Source: Phlebopus portentosus
Taxonomy: Eukaryota; Basidiomycota; Agaricomycetes; Boletales; Boletinellaceae
Assembly (NCBI GenBank): GCA_037892935.1
Contig: JAYXKI010000010.1
Span: 744,001 to 808,000 of the forward strand
DNA length: 64,000 nt
Direction: 5' to 3'
Shown: positions 36,272-46,987 of the stretch, in pieces
How positions within the stretch are numbered: the stretch's first letter is position 1
How the letters are laid out: each line of letters begins with the position of its first letter
The notes under the pieces: generated by a model
The model's database searches: none
What the model was told of the DNA's origin: nothing
What the model saw: only the letters and a program-made list of their open reading frames with translations
Made by a program: the position numbers and the translations under genes

Positions 36272-37494
36272 TTACAAAAACTTCCAGAACCATTCCACTG
36301 TATTTGCGAAGGCTTGTTCTTTAGCCGCCTTTATCTGTGGATTGCTGAGATCACCACGGACAGCGAATCCGTGCACGCATCCTGCGAAATAAACACGTTT
36401 GTAAGCCCCGGCTTCCATTTTCCCTCCCCCAAGAATATCGTCTCCGATCTTCTGACTCTCGATAGGGTATTGCTTATCCACCTAAATGAAAAAATCATAC
36501 GCATTTTTAGCTACATGAGATATGAGTGTCGAGACTGACCTCGCATGAATTGATGAGGAGCGGTATGCCGGTGGTCTTGATTCTCTCAAGATCTTCTGGC
36601 ACCTTGAGCCGCGAAGGATGGGCGACGGCTGCAACCTTGATCTCTTTGTCGAAGGCCAGATCGAATACGTAACGAGCGCCAAAGCAGTATCCTACTGCGG
36701 CAAATTCATTTACACCGCGTTCTTTGAGACCAGCGATAGCTTTATCGAGAGTCGGTCGTGTCTGCTCCGGTCCATGCCTGAACGACCAGGTTTCACGGTC
36801 AAACTGCAAAGGAACATTGTTAAGAAAGTTGATGAAGAACTAATCTTACCGAGCCATCCATAGTAACGATAGGATCACCATTCAAGAGGTCGGGCGCATA
36901 AGTCTCGAGCATGAATTCAGATCGAAAAGAAGGGAGAACTTGAACAAAAGGCACTTACCTGGAAACCATTCTTTGCAAAGTCATCAACCTACAGTAGTAT
37001 ACGTGACTATCTAATATCTCGATTATTTTCATAAACACAAAAACTTACGAGCAACTACATATTCAATAGTCAATCAGTCAATAGAATACCTTATCAGGAT
37101 GACCAAAATTACGCACCCGATTATTGACAAGCTGGATGCCGAAGACATCGGTCAGATAGAGTATGGCCTTCGTCTTATCATATTCCTTGCTAGAGAACCC
37201 ATCGATTCAGTGCGCTAAGAGAATAAGAAATGAGAAACTAACCCAGTCGGGGGAAATGCGACGTAAGTCTGGATACCATTGATCCCTTCAATCTTCCCTT
37301 TGGTGAATCGATGCGATGATAAATTTTGCGAATAATAGAAGCGGCGAAGTAATCCCACCTGTAGGCTCACCCTCATGGGTCACGCCTTGCAAACAGGGAG
37401 AAGGAATATTAATGCCAATTTCTAGGCAACGACCCAAGGTTTGAGGGAGCAGAGAAACCTACATACCCGTTACACACTCTTTGCAAAGTGACAT
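36272..37494 (-). CDS. dienelactone hydrolase family protein, copy 2
   Basis: Tandem paralogue of copy 1 with the same exon plan. Start MSLCKECVTG, then VTHEGEPTG, YDKTKAILYLTDVFGIQLVN, NNRV, DDFAKNGFQ and TYAPDLLNGD. The nucleophile Cys lies in AAVGYCFGARYVFDLA (Ala replaces the second Gly of copy 1's CFGG). HPSRLKVPEDLERIKTTGIP, LLINSCEV, GDDILGGGK and FAGCVHGFAVRGDLS follow; the protein ends WFWKFL. The catalytic residues are kept, so it is probably functional. A TATA tract sits just upstream of the ATG. The two copies differ throughout, so the duplication is not recent. Confidence 0.87.
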
Positions 37495-37530
37495 GATTTC
37501 CCAGGTGAAGGAACTCTTTCATTCTCGCGC

Positions 37531-37542
37531 TATATATATATA
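37531..37542 (-). promoter_or_regulatory. TATA-box tract upstream of dienelactone hydrolase copy 2
   Basis: A 12-base TATATATATATA run lies 37 bases upstream of the ATG at 37494 on the minus strand. Such runs close to the start fit an inducible, TATA-driven promoter with a short 5' UTR. Inferred from position only. Confidence 0.45.
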
Positions 37543-37718
37543 GGAGCTGTAACTTGCGGGAACCGTGGCGTGGCACGGCCAATAGAATTATAGAAATTTC
37601 AATACAAAAGTCACGGGACTCCTACAACTTCTGGAACACGATTCGTGGATAGATGTGAGACAACGAACTTTCTTCTTTGATACACATAATTCACCTACAA
37701 TGCATATAGATTCCTAAG

Positions 37719-39585
37719 CTAATCATCCAGATCAATGTCAGCCGAATTAAACGCCTGGAAACCGGTCCTAGCTGGTGCATGTTCCGTTGTACAAGTCGAT
37801 AGAGCATCAACTCTGTTGTTGTCAACATCCATCCTGACCGACCAATCCTCTTCAACCCCATCGCCAGCAACGGGATCCTGGACACGCGTCTGATCAAGAT
37901 ACTCCAAGCAACCTGCACTGCAGCCACACCATCGTACAGGGATTCCCGTCTCTCCACCGACCGACTGTCCAGCAATTCGTTTTTCCCAAGAAAGGCGCTC
38001 CTCCGAGTGATTCACAAAAAGTGGTCGACGATATCCGCCTCCGACAACGTCGAGATGTCTCGGTGACGGACAAACTGATACACACGGGCGCTGGTGGCTC
38101 GCAGAAATTGCTCGCCCCGCTTCTGGAGATGAGGAAGGTAGTGCATGAGGCGATTGCGAAGTTGCTATGCTTCCTGGAATACACGATGACAAGATCTCGC
38201 GCAACAATGGGGACTTCACGTAGTCGGATTGCAAGGGAAGATCGTAACAATGCTCCAGTACTGTTTCTTGCCGCTTTGCTCCAGATAATGTCGACAATGG
38301 CTCGTGTTGACCATACAGCTCGGAGCTGGGGGCAAGAAGAGCCCGGAGCGCAAGCTCGATCAAAGGTACTACAGTGTGCTTCCTTTCAATTGGTCCAAAC
38401 CACCGCTCCCTTGAAGACTCGGACTTCACAAAGGGATTTTCCTCAAACGGGTTTGGATCAACCGCCAGCGATCTCAGGTTTAAGGACAGGATCTCCGAAG
38501 GCAGATAACGTAGCTTGTTGTTCGCAACGTTTAATTCTCGCAAGTTCCGAAGTTGGCATATCAGGGGAGGGAGTTCCGTGAGACCGTTTGCGCCTGGATG
38601 TGAATGTCAAGATGTCAAGACAAAGCAAGGCGTCAAGGATCATCAACGCACGAAGACTCAAGACCACAAGAGCATCAAGATTGAAGAGTTCATTCGGCAA
38701 CGACGTGATATTATTGCGTCCAAGGAATAAATGAATTTCGTCTTCACGATGACCAAGCTTCCCTGCTCCGAAAACAATTGAATTTGTTGACCTGGAACAA
38801 GTCCGACGGGGAACAAGTTCTCGGGCCGGAGCAGCAGCTTCACGAATAACGACAAGTTTCGACAAGTCGGCGATCTTCGGTGGTATATACGTCAGACCGT
38901 GTCCACTGTTTCGAGGGTTCATTTGAGCCAGCCTCGGGTGTATTTTGACTAAAGAAACGCACCTTAGGTCAATCTTGCACTCGGCTGCGTCGACGGCTTG
39001 AGCGATTGTTTCCTCCCAGAGAGAATGCTCTGGATCTTGAGACGGAGAAGCAAGGTTATCCACCATCTTCTCTCCGGCAGTTTCGTGTAGAAGGGTTGAT
39101 GGAATCACGATGTTCGGGACTAAGCTTTGTATATAACCATCGCGCTCGTGAAGACCAACACGACGCGGCATTCCAAACACGTCCAACCATTCTTCAGACC
39201 CGTTCCTCTGGCGTTTCGTCTTCGGACGCGTCGAGTCCTTGCTATAACTTGGATGACGTTTGATCGCACGCGTAGAAGCTGAGAAAGGGTGTGCAGGGGA
39301 CGCATCGAGATCAGGAAGGAGCTTGACCTTTCCCTTCACGTCCACGCGACCAGGAGTAGGGGGTGATGGGTCCGGCGATGTGTAGTCTCCATCTGCACTA
39401 CCGTAAGTCATTATATCCGGTTTATCGTCTGAGTCGTTTAGGAAAAACGGATCGTTCACAGGGGAGGACGGCGCGGATGAATCGACCGCATAAAGGCTGC
39501 AAGGTGATGATGGTGGAGAACTCGCCTCAAACGCACTTCTGTAATCATATTCTCTGCGGACTAGTTCAATAGGAGCTTGGAGCAT
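37719..39585 (-). CDS. leucine-rich repeat protein
   Basis: Fungal LRR protein of unknown function. It starts MLQAPIELVRREYDYRSAFE, with a disordered Ser/Pro-rich N-terminal half and a basic block (RPKTKRQRNGSEEWLDVFG). IHPRLAQMN and GLTYIPPKIADLSKLV open the LRR part. LRRs continue as HLFLGRNNITSLPNELFNLD and ALVVLSL, joined through a short intron to ANGLTELPPLICQLRNLREL and NVANNKLRYLPSEILSL. The C-terminal half has a conserved hydrophobic block (VPLIELALRALLAP), a WEKRIAG segment and a Cys cluster (PVRWCGCSAGCLEYL), possibly metal-binding. It ends SADIDLDD. Nuclear or cytosolic. Similar LRR proteins are widespread in basidiomycetes but uncharacterised as far as I know. Confidence 0.75.
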
Positions 39586-40078
39586 ATTTGTTGTCAACTT
39601 CTAGGAGAATAATCTGTAGTTATGCCGAAGTAGGATATGTGGATGTGTTTGAACGTGTCGATAGTTACTGACCATGGCGCAACGGTGCGCGAAAGGCGCA
39701 AAGAGAGTCATCTCGACGCGTTACGTCACACAGAGCTCATGTACCGGAATGCTTCCGTTTTTGTCCAGCTACAGCCAGCCATCAAAGCTTGTATCGCCCA
39801 AAACACAACTTTATCGATATGAAAATTTCATAAAGCGCCTGTAAAAGCGCCGGGTCTATTCCATCCGAATGTCTAAGCTGAACTGCTAAATGTATAGATA
39901 TAGAACTACAAAAGCTGTGCATCGAAAGCTAGGCGTTGTACAACAAGTAAAACAATAAATGCGGTCTATCAATGAGTCTATGCAATTGAGGAAAATCAAC
40001 CATTCAAGCTGGAAAAATGCTTTAGCTGAAGATCGTGTCTAGGGTCCTGTTTTTATCATTTACAGCGAAGAGCGTGAT
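39586..40078. other. intergenic, no supported gene
   Basis: About 490 bases between the LRR gene start and the MFS gene end. A 61-codon plus-strand frame (39637-39822) has no support. Confidence 0.35.
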
Positions 40079-42568
40079 TCAGGAACCGAACGCGGGGACT
40101 TGACTTGCAAATTTGCTGCGTGCACGGATTTGAGGACCCCAATGGAAAAGCTTCAATGATGCGAAATAAATATATCAGCCGAAAGTGTCCGGGCTATACG
40201 AACTACTCACGATGAAAGGTATAGGCATCATCAGCACAGCGACGCATGCGAATACCGTGTTGGCCCATTTGAACGTCAATGCATTGTACATCTGCGTCGT
40301 AAACAGCGGAAAAATAGTCCCTCCTAGATTACCTACAAAAGACGTGAGTACAGATATGTGAGGTTTCGCCAAAGAGTCCTACGTGAAGACTTTGCCCTGC
40401 TAAAGCCGACGATGCGAATGGACCGTAGCTGTAGTAGCAATCAATGAGTCAGTCAGTCTACAAACACGAAGGCTCAAACTCCTGACCAATCGGCGAGATA
40501 TGTGAATACGGCCAGATAAATCATGAAAACCGACCATATGAAGAGCTACGCAAGTGTATGCATCAGAATGAAATTCAGAGTACTTATGAATATGTCTACT
40601 TACTATAATACCAATGCACATTCCTATCCAGTGTACCTGTTCCATGGATGTCCACGCATATATGAACATGGACACCGGGAACAGTATACCGGCAGCGCAT
40701 GATGAATATAGTCGAGCTTCATGCCCACGGACTTTGAACCTCTTGCTGTTCTTACAAATGTAAGAACTAAATTCCGTCCTCAATGGAGAGAGAATACTGA
40801 CGCGTAGATTTTCTCTTGGTAAAACATGTTAGTCAAATATCCGAGAAGTGACCCAATCCTAGCAAAGGCACCAGATTCGCATTTCTTTCTCGGGCAGAAG
40901 AACGGATCCACTTACAACATAGTCACGTAAACTGTACCGACTTGGCCGAGATTGAAATGGTGTAGTTGTTCAAAGGCGGGAGCAATGGATCTGTGCTCGT
41001 GATGTCAATAACTAGAAAGAGCCATCATGGCATTCATCGCTGACTCAATAAGAACATATAAGATACCCCAAGCAAAGCCGGCCCATAACTATTCATTCGG
41101 AGTTAGCGATCTATTTGAGATTAGCTCGTCAGCGCTTACACTAAATGATGCCACCACCGGTTCAGTTAATAGTAAATCTGAAGAAGCAGTCAGAAGACGA
41201 ACATGGGCGCGATAGCATAATTGAGTGATCGAGAATACTCACGAATAGGCCGGGTGCAAGAGATCATTATCAACGACCGCAAACTTCCTCTTTCGTCTTC
41301 AATACGCGCCCGGTAACGGAGATCACCAGTCTCCTTCCGTAGCTTCTTCGCTAGTCTAGTCAGAAGGACAGACGAGCGTGTTTCTTTCATGACAAAGGTT
41401 ACTGCTATCAATAATGCTCCCGTTACCCTACCGGAAAGGATCCAGTGAACGGAACAGAGACGGAAATGATAGGAGTTAAACGTACATCATATGGATCCAT
41501 TGGACCCAGCGCCATTCGAGGTCTTTGTCCATGGCAATCCAACCGGCAGCTACTGGACCTAATCCAGTTGCACTCATGGCGGCAATTGAGAACACAGCCA
41601 TAGGTATTCCGCGTCTAGAAAAATATCAGAAACCGGAGGATTCGACTTCTTAAAACTACCTGGGACTGCTCACTCATGAGGAGCCCAAATGTCTGCGATG
41701 GTGCCTCCCACCATTGTCGAGCCGGTTGATCCTGCTGCGCCACCAATAAAACGCAAAACGATCACAGTTTGGATATTTTTAGCTCTGCAAATGAATTTGA
41801 TGAGACGCGAAATCTTTTGGAAGTTCAGAAGAATAGACCAACAGGCCAACTCCAAGATGGGTTAGAAGCAAGATAAATGTTGATACAACGTAAAGAGGTT
41901 GTCGTCCAAACTCCTCGCTCAACGGAGCGAGAACCATCGGAAAAAGAGCAAAGCCTAATGCGTAGACGCTGAGACCTACGGTTGCTTGATATTCCGTACA
42001 GTTCAGATCGTGTGTCATAGACGCGTAACCCATCGCATAGGTAGAAGCAACAGCCGCTGGTAGGAAGATATGAGCACGTTTGAACAGGAAGGACAAGGAG
42101 TCAATATCATACGCACCGACAAGGCCAGTTAGACCAGAGGATACACAGGTTATTGCCCATTTACAATTGCGCGAAAAGTTAGCTGGATTACGGGGATCTC
42201 CTTCCTCCCAGTCGACCTGGAATAATATCAGAAGTTTATTTATACGCATAATCAAATGAACATACGTAAAGAATCTCCTCCTCCACGGATGTGGACTCAG
42301 TTGAAGCTCTTTTCTCTTTCTTGAGGTCGTCCTCGTAGCCATTCTCGTGCTCCTCCGGATGCTTATGATGCTCGCGAGATAAGGCTCGGGCGATGCTGTG
42401 AGGAAATCCTTCCTCAAGCTCGCGCGCAGACGGTCGGGAGCTCAAGTTCAACCGCACGTCAACATACTCTTGGACGGAATCGACATTCCGTATGGCGAGA
42501 TGCTCAAAAGGCGTCTCCTGTTCTTCAGCGAGCGTCCGACTCGCAACGCTAGCCGGAGTGTCTGTCAT
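40079..42568 (-). CDS. MFS transporter, DHA1-like (polyamine/drug type)
   Basis: Twelve-helix plasma-membrane transporter of the major facilitator superfamily. Start MTDTPASVASRTLAEEQETP, with a long hydrophilic, acidic cytosolic N-terminus. VDWEEGDPRNPANFSRNCKW is the family's pre-TM1 signature. TM blocks: VGLSVYALGFALFPMVLAPL followed by SEEFGRQPLYV (motif A-like), VLRFIGGAAGSTGSTMVGGT, MAVFSIAAMSATGLGPVAAG, LLIAVTFVMKETRSSVLLTR, LWAGFAWGILYVLIESIP, GHEARLYSSCAAGILFPVSM, and the last pair GPFASSALAGQSLH and NLGGTIFPLFTTQMYNALTF. The final exon reads LFHWGPQIRARSKFASQV, typical of TPO1/FLR1-type exporters. About 11 exons. The substrate is unknown; the neighbours (two dienelactone hydrolases and a hydrolase array) hint at organic acids or lactones. 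Confidence 0.85.
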
Positions 42569-43235
42569 AAGGGGAGAGAGACGAGTCAGAGTGGTTGGAT
42601 AGCACTTTAGGTCCAGCAACATTCACATTACATATTTTATACAATTGTCCATCTAGTTCGGCAAGTGGTTACACCATTATCCGGTCAGATTGTACGCTTG
42701 GTCAGTCGTTGACCAATGACTCGGCGCGCGCATGTATACCTGATGCAGATCACTCCCTGGATATTTTCTAAATTACAGTAGGTAACCAGGCAAGATATCA
42801 AGAGAACGAGTTCATGTGTAATTCCAGCATCTTCTCTTGATCTCATTCCTCCGCAACGCCAACTTGTCTGTGGCATTCTTCTTCTTCGCCTTCAACTTGT
42901 TCCAATGCTATAACCCCGTGAGAATCCCGGAATCCGGTCATGGGAAGAGAAGCTTGTCTTCTTCTAATCGGTATGACTTCACTCCGACCTATCCGCGATC
43001 TCGGCCGATAAGCTCAGGTCAAGCAATCAGAGATGTTCAAAATAACGAAGTTATGAGTGGCTACCATACGATCGCAAATGCAGACACGCCCTTTGCCTTT
43101 GGAAGGCTTGTCAAGCACATCGCTGGAGAGTCACTCAGACTACAGACACCTGCTGATGTGTTGAGTTTGGCAATGCTGACCTATAATGATAGCCATCAAA
43201 TTCTACTGGTGCAATCATACTAAATTGCTCACATA
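42569..43235. other. intergenic, no supported gene
   Basis: A plus-strand open stretch at 42837-43220 (TTG start, with an internal ATG near 43051) encodes a frame with a hydrophobic start (SVAFFFFAFNLFQ) but no recognisable domain. It may be fortuitous. Confidence 0.3.
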
Positions 43236-43448
43236 CAGGTGGGTACATTAAGTCTTCGGCACCCCCTATTTATGGAAGGTGATTTGCATGCCTTCTCGGG
43301 AAACAAACGACTGCGAAATGAGGTGATCCCTCATCTTTGCCGATATGAGGAAGTTGGCCAGGTGCTATCCGACGCTTATGATACCATATAAAGCATGCAA
43401 ATCCTCCTTCCTAAAGCAGGGGTGCCGAAGACTTAATGTACCCACCTG
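43236..43448. mobile_element. MITE, TA target site, 30-bp perfect inverted ends
   Basis: The left end begins TA-CAGGTGGGTACATTAAGTCT and continues perfectly to 30 bases (through CACCCC). The right end at 43419-43448, followed by TA at 43449-43450, is its exact reverse complement. The match continues imperfectly to about 56 bases per arm (down to ATTTGCATGC). The element is 213 bp, non-coding and could fold into a long hairpin. Ends and TA duplication indicate a Tc1/mariner-type MITE, different in sequence from the one at 29.8 kb. Confidence 0.85.
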
Positions 43449-43648
43449 TACTTCGCAATACTTTGGCATGATTGCCCGGTACAAGATCGAGTCTGGCCTT
43501 AGCCAGTCGACAGATAGTCTAATGGCGACAGTGCCTCCAAACTTTTCCCGCGAATGCATGCCAAAAACGAATGAGTTTTCTCACCGCAATGCAATCTGTC
43601 AGTCATAAATAGTCGGTTTACAGATGCTGATGACTGAGTCTCTTGGGC

Positions 43649-44868
43649 ATGCCAGTCATTACTATCGACGACCGAGGCAACACTCTTTACTATGAGGACA
43701 CGGGTGTTCCGCGTGATGCCGTAGCCCTCTATACTACTTTGATAATCGTCCACGGAACCGGTTTTCACGGACGTGAGTAATTTATAATGCACTCATGCTT
43801 TCAGTCTGTTCTAAATTCCCTATGATGTATTCAGAGATATTCAGGCGTCTCGTTCCGCTTGCTCCTAAGCATAATGTTCGACTGGTGCTCGTAAATCGAC
43901 GTGACTATCCTGGATCTTCTCCATACATCGAAGAAGACCTCAGTAAAGTAAGAACTGACGATCCCGAGACTCACAGTGAATTCGCGAAGGCGCGGGCGTC
44001 TGAGTTCGCTCGATTCATCAAGACGTTCATTGAAAAGGAGAATATCCCGAAAGCTTCAAGTGACTGGAATCGCGGCGTGGTAGTCCTGATGGCTTGGTCG
44101 TCCGGAAACGGTTATATACTTCCACTGCTTGCCTACTCCGACACGATCCCGGAGGAAACTAGGCAATTTATAGAGCCTTATTTCCGCTCGCATATTGTGT
44201 TCGGTGAGAACCACTGATCTGAATCTGCACATGGGTGAACTGATTTACAATGCCCGGAAAGATGCACCGCGGTGGGTACCTGGAGCCCCTCCTGCACCGG
44301 ACGTCTTGAAAGACGCTTCCCTATCCGAAGAGCCTTCAACGAATGGGCCTCTGTATATTATACACACAAGAGCGTCACTTCACGCAACTTCGCTGACCTG
44401 CAACTTGCCCATTCAGACGGAGGAGAGCCGTTGAAGAAAAGCACAATTGCATCAATGACGCCGGAAGAGATACAAGAGACAACACATATCGCCACTGTAT
44501 TTAACAGCGAAGTTGCTGGATGTGCAGCGCCCGCTGCTATTCATGCTGAGCAGATCCGTCGAACATTGTTCGATTAGGAGCTCGCCAAATATTGGCCGCG
44601 AGCAGGTGTCGATGTGGTGTAGTGCGAGAACTCGACATGGGTCGTCGTGGATACTATGTGGGAGTTCCAGAAGGCGCGAGAGAAAGCGGATGAGAAAGGG
44701 ATTGTTGGTAGGCCACTGAGAATTATCATGATGCCTGGTGCGAACCACTTTGTGAGTATCATTTCGAGTTCTGCGAGTCGGTCCCAAACAGATGACGTTT
44801 TTCGTCAGCCTCACTGGGATGAACCCGAGATGACTATGAAATTCTTTGCGAACGTCGTCGACGCTTGA
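43649..44868 (+). pseudogene. alpha/beta hydrolase paralogue 1, broken
   Basis: Start MPVITIDDRGNTLYYEDTG, then TTLIIVHGTGFHG (oxyanion), EIFRRLVPLA, RLVLVNRRDYPGSSPY, the nucleophile elbow LMAWSSGNGYILPLLAYSDT and a conserved IEPYFRSHIVF, followed by an intron. Breaks relative to the other two copies: a 13-base deletion near 44330 shifts the frame between SLSEE and AFNEWASVYYTHK; TAG at 44575-44577 replaces the second Asp of FDD; TAG at 44620-44622 replaces the Trp of DVVW. The end PHWDEPEMTMKFFANVVDA is still conserved. Three independent lesions make a functional protein unlikely. Confidence 0.8.
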
Positions 44869-45189
44869 CGCTCTCGTATAATCACATTATACAATCTTAG
44901 CAGCCCCGTATGATATACTCACATTGACAGGGATTGAATGTATATTTGTACAGAGATATTTCGACTGAGTAGACTTGACGTTGTTTTTCAAGCGTGCCCT
45001 GAAGAACTCTCAGCTCGTGGATTCTGCCTCAATAATCAGATTATATTATGCATCAAGATCGTTTATTTGCTTGCCCAATGTTCCTGAAAGGCTAATCGTT
45101 CATCGGAGAACTACTAAACCTGAATTCATGTTTTAAGGACCATGTACTGTAGCGGCATGTTCATAAGTACTTCCACTATGCTACAGGTC
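44869..45189. other. intergenic between hydrolase paralogues 1 and 2
   Basis: 321 bases between convergent 3' ends. No gene or repeat found. Confidence 0.35.
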
Positions 45190-46411
45190 TCAAGGATCAA
45201 TGATATCCGCAAAGAATTTCATCGTCATTTCAGGTTCATCCCAATGCGGCTGAGAGGGGTAACGTGAATTTGATGACAATCCAACTTTATCAAAGTACCG
45301 CTTACGAAATGATTTGCACCAGGTATCATAAAGAATCTCAACGGTCTTCCAACAATTCCTTCTTCATTAGCCTTCTCGCGAGCCTTTTGAAGCTCCCACG
45401 TAGCATCAACGACAACCCAAATAGATTTCTCTCCCCAGACAACGTCAACACCAGCACGAGGCCAGTATTTGGCTAGCTTGTCGTCAAAAATTGCACGACG
45501 CACACGTTCAGCGTAAATAGCCGGGCTACCATTCCGAAACGCGAGTTCACTGCCCGTAGATGGGGGAGCGTACGCCGTCTCTTTTATCTCTTCCGGAGTC
45601 AACGCCTCGTACGTGCTCTTCCTGATTGAGGGGTCATCGTCTGCAACGCTTTGTAGGTCTGCGAGGTTGCGCGACGCTAAGCTCTTGTGGGAATAATAAC
45701 TCGATACCCAGATGTTGAAGCGCTGCACGCGCTCTTCCTCGGATAAGGAAAGGTCTCTCAATGCATCTGGCAGTTGCAGTGCCCCAACGATCCACCTCGG
45801 CATATCTATTCCAAGGTCATTATTTAAAAGTCTGTTGGAAGTTTGTGTATAAATCTTACCAAATAATATGAGAGAACGAAGGTAAGGCTCTATGAATAAT
45901 CTCGTGTCTCCGGAATGGAGTCTGCGTATGACAGCAATGGTAGTGTATAGGCATTTCCCGATGACCAAGCCATCAAGACTATTCCACCTCGCTTCCAGTC
46001 ACTCGAGGCTCTTGGTATGTTCTCCTTTTCAATGAACGTCTTAATAAACCGAGCAAATTCTGCCGCTCGCGCTTCTGCGAATTCATTGTTCATTTCGGCA
46101 TTGTCTGTGTTTATCTTCTCGAGGTCCTCGTCGGTGTATGCAGAGGATCCAGGATAATCGCGACGACTGATGAACACGAGACGGATATAATGCTGGAGAG
46201 CGAATGGAAGGAGTCGCCTGAATATCTCTGCCGAACGAATGCCATCAGTTCTACTTAGAGGCACGTTTTGATATACAGAACACTTACGACCGTGAAATCC
46301 GGTTCCATGAACAATCATCAAGGTTGTGTAAACGTCCTCTGCATTAGGCGGAGAGCCTGTGTCTTCATAGTAGAGACTATGGCCGTGGTCGTCAACAGTG
46401 ATGTCCGACAT
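45190..46411 (-). CDS. alpha/beta hydrolase paralogue 2, one frame break
   Basis: Start MSDITVDDHGHSLYYEDTG, TTLMIVHGTGFHG, EIFRRLLPFALQHYIRLVFI, SRRDYPGSSAYTDEDLEKIN and elbow LMAWSSGNAYTLPLLSYADS. At 45901-45913 the frame slips by one: SIPE leads to a stop a few codons on, while the next frame resumes DTRLFIEPYLRSLILF. After an intron come DMPRWIVGALQLPDALRDLS, KYWPRAGVDVVWGEK, REKANEEGIVGRPLRFFMIP and GANHF. It ends PHWDEPEMTMKFFADIIDP. All other positions are intact, so this is either a recent pseudogene or a one-base assembly error. The substrate is unknown. Confidence 0.75.
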
Positions 46412-46987
46412 GCTGGGTTCAAGTCGGAGAGATCTGGTCACTGGAACCGTTTTCTATGCCATCGTTTAGAAGACCGGAACTTTAAACCTCGTTACATATC
46501 CGAAATTTGTATTCTGCCAGTGTGCTGCTGAAACTTCCGAGTTCCTTTAAGTACGCCGGCTGCCGAATTCTCCATTCTCGTGTATCTGTTCTCGATGTAG
46601 ATCAGCTCAAATGGTGGCTTCCGATCTAGCCATGATTGCATATTCGTTGGTTTTCCGTCATGAGCCTCGGCTGCCTCGGCCTTAGGAACTTGATGATAAA
46701 GAATCGAGAAAAAGAGACCGGAACCTTTCTTTCTGCGAGAGATTCAAAAGAGAACAGAACAGGAGGTCCTTATGATCTCCTACGGAAAAGGAAATTTATC
46801 CTGTTTAGGACTCGCAGAACCTATTCTCGTCGGCCTATACGGGCGAACTGAATTGAACTGCTCGGGTTGCAAGGTCAGGTCGAGTGTTTCCAATGTAATC
46901 GTGACAAACAATAAGTACAAACCAGCGCCCGGAAAGCCCCTGACTCAGCATGAATAAACCTCACGGTCAAGGAATGGAACCTTCAAC
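46412..46987. promoter_or_regulatory. divergent promoter region of hydrolase paralogues 2 and 3
   Basis: 575 bases between two divergent ATGs. No gene is supported. Confidence 0.4.

Noticed and set aside
34828..37494. dienelactone hydrolase pair as a recent segmental duplication
   Set aside because: Exon plan is shared but the copies differ throughout, including the residues around the nucleophile, so it is an old duplication.
42837..43223. 128-codon plus-strand frame with a hydrophobic start
   Set aside because: The opening codon is TTG, the hydrophobic part precedes the first ATG, and it ends just before a MITE. Not supportable as a gene.
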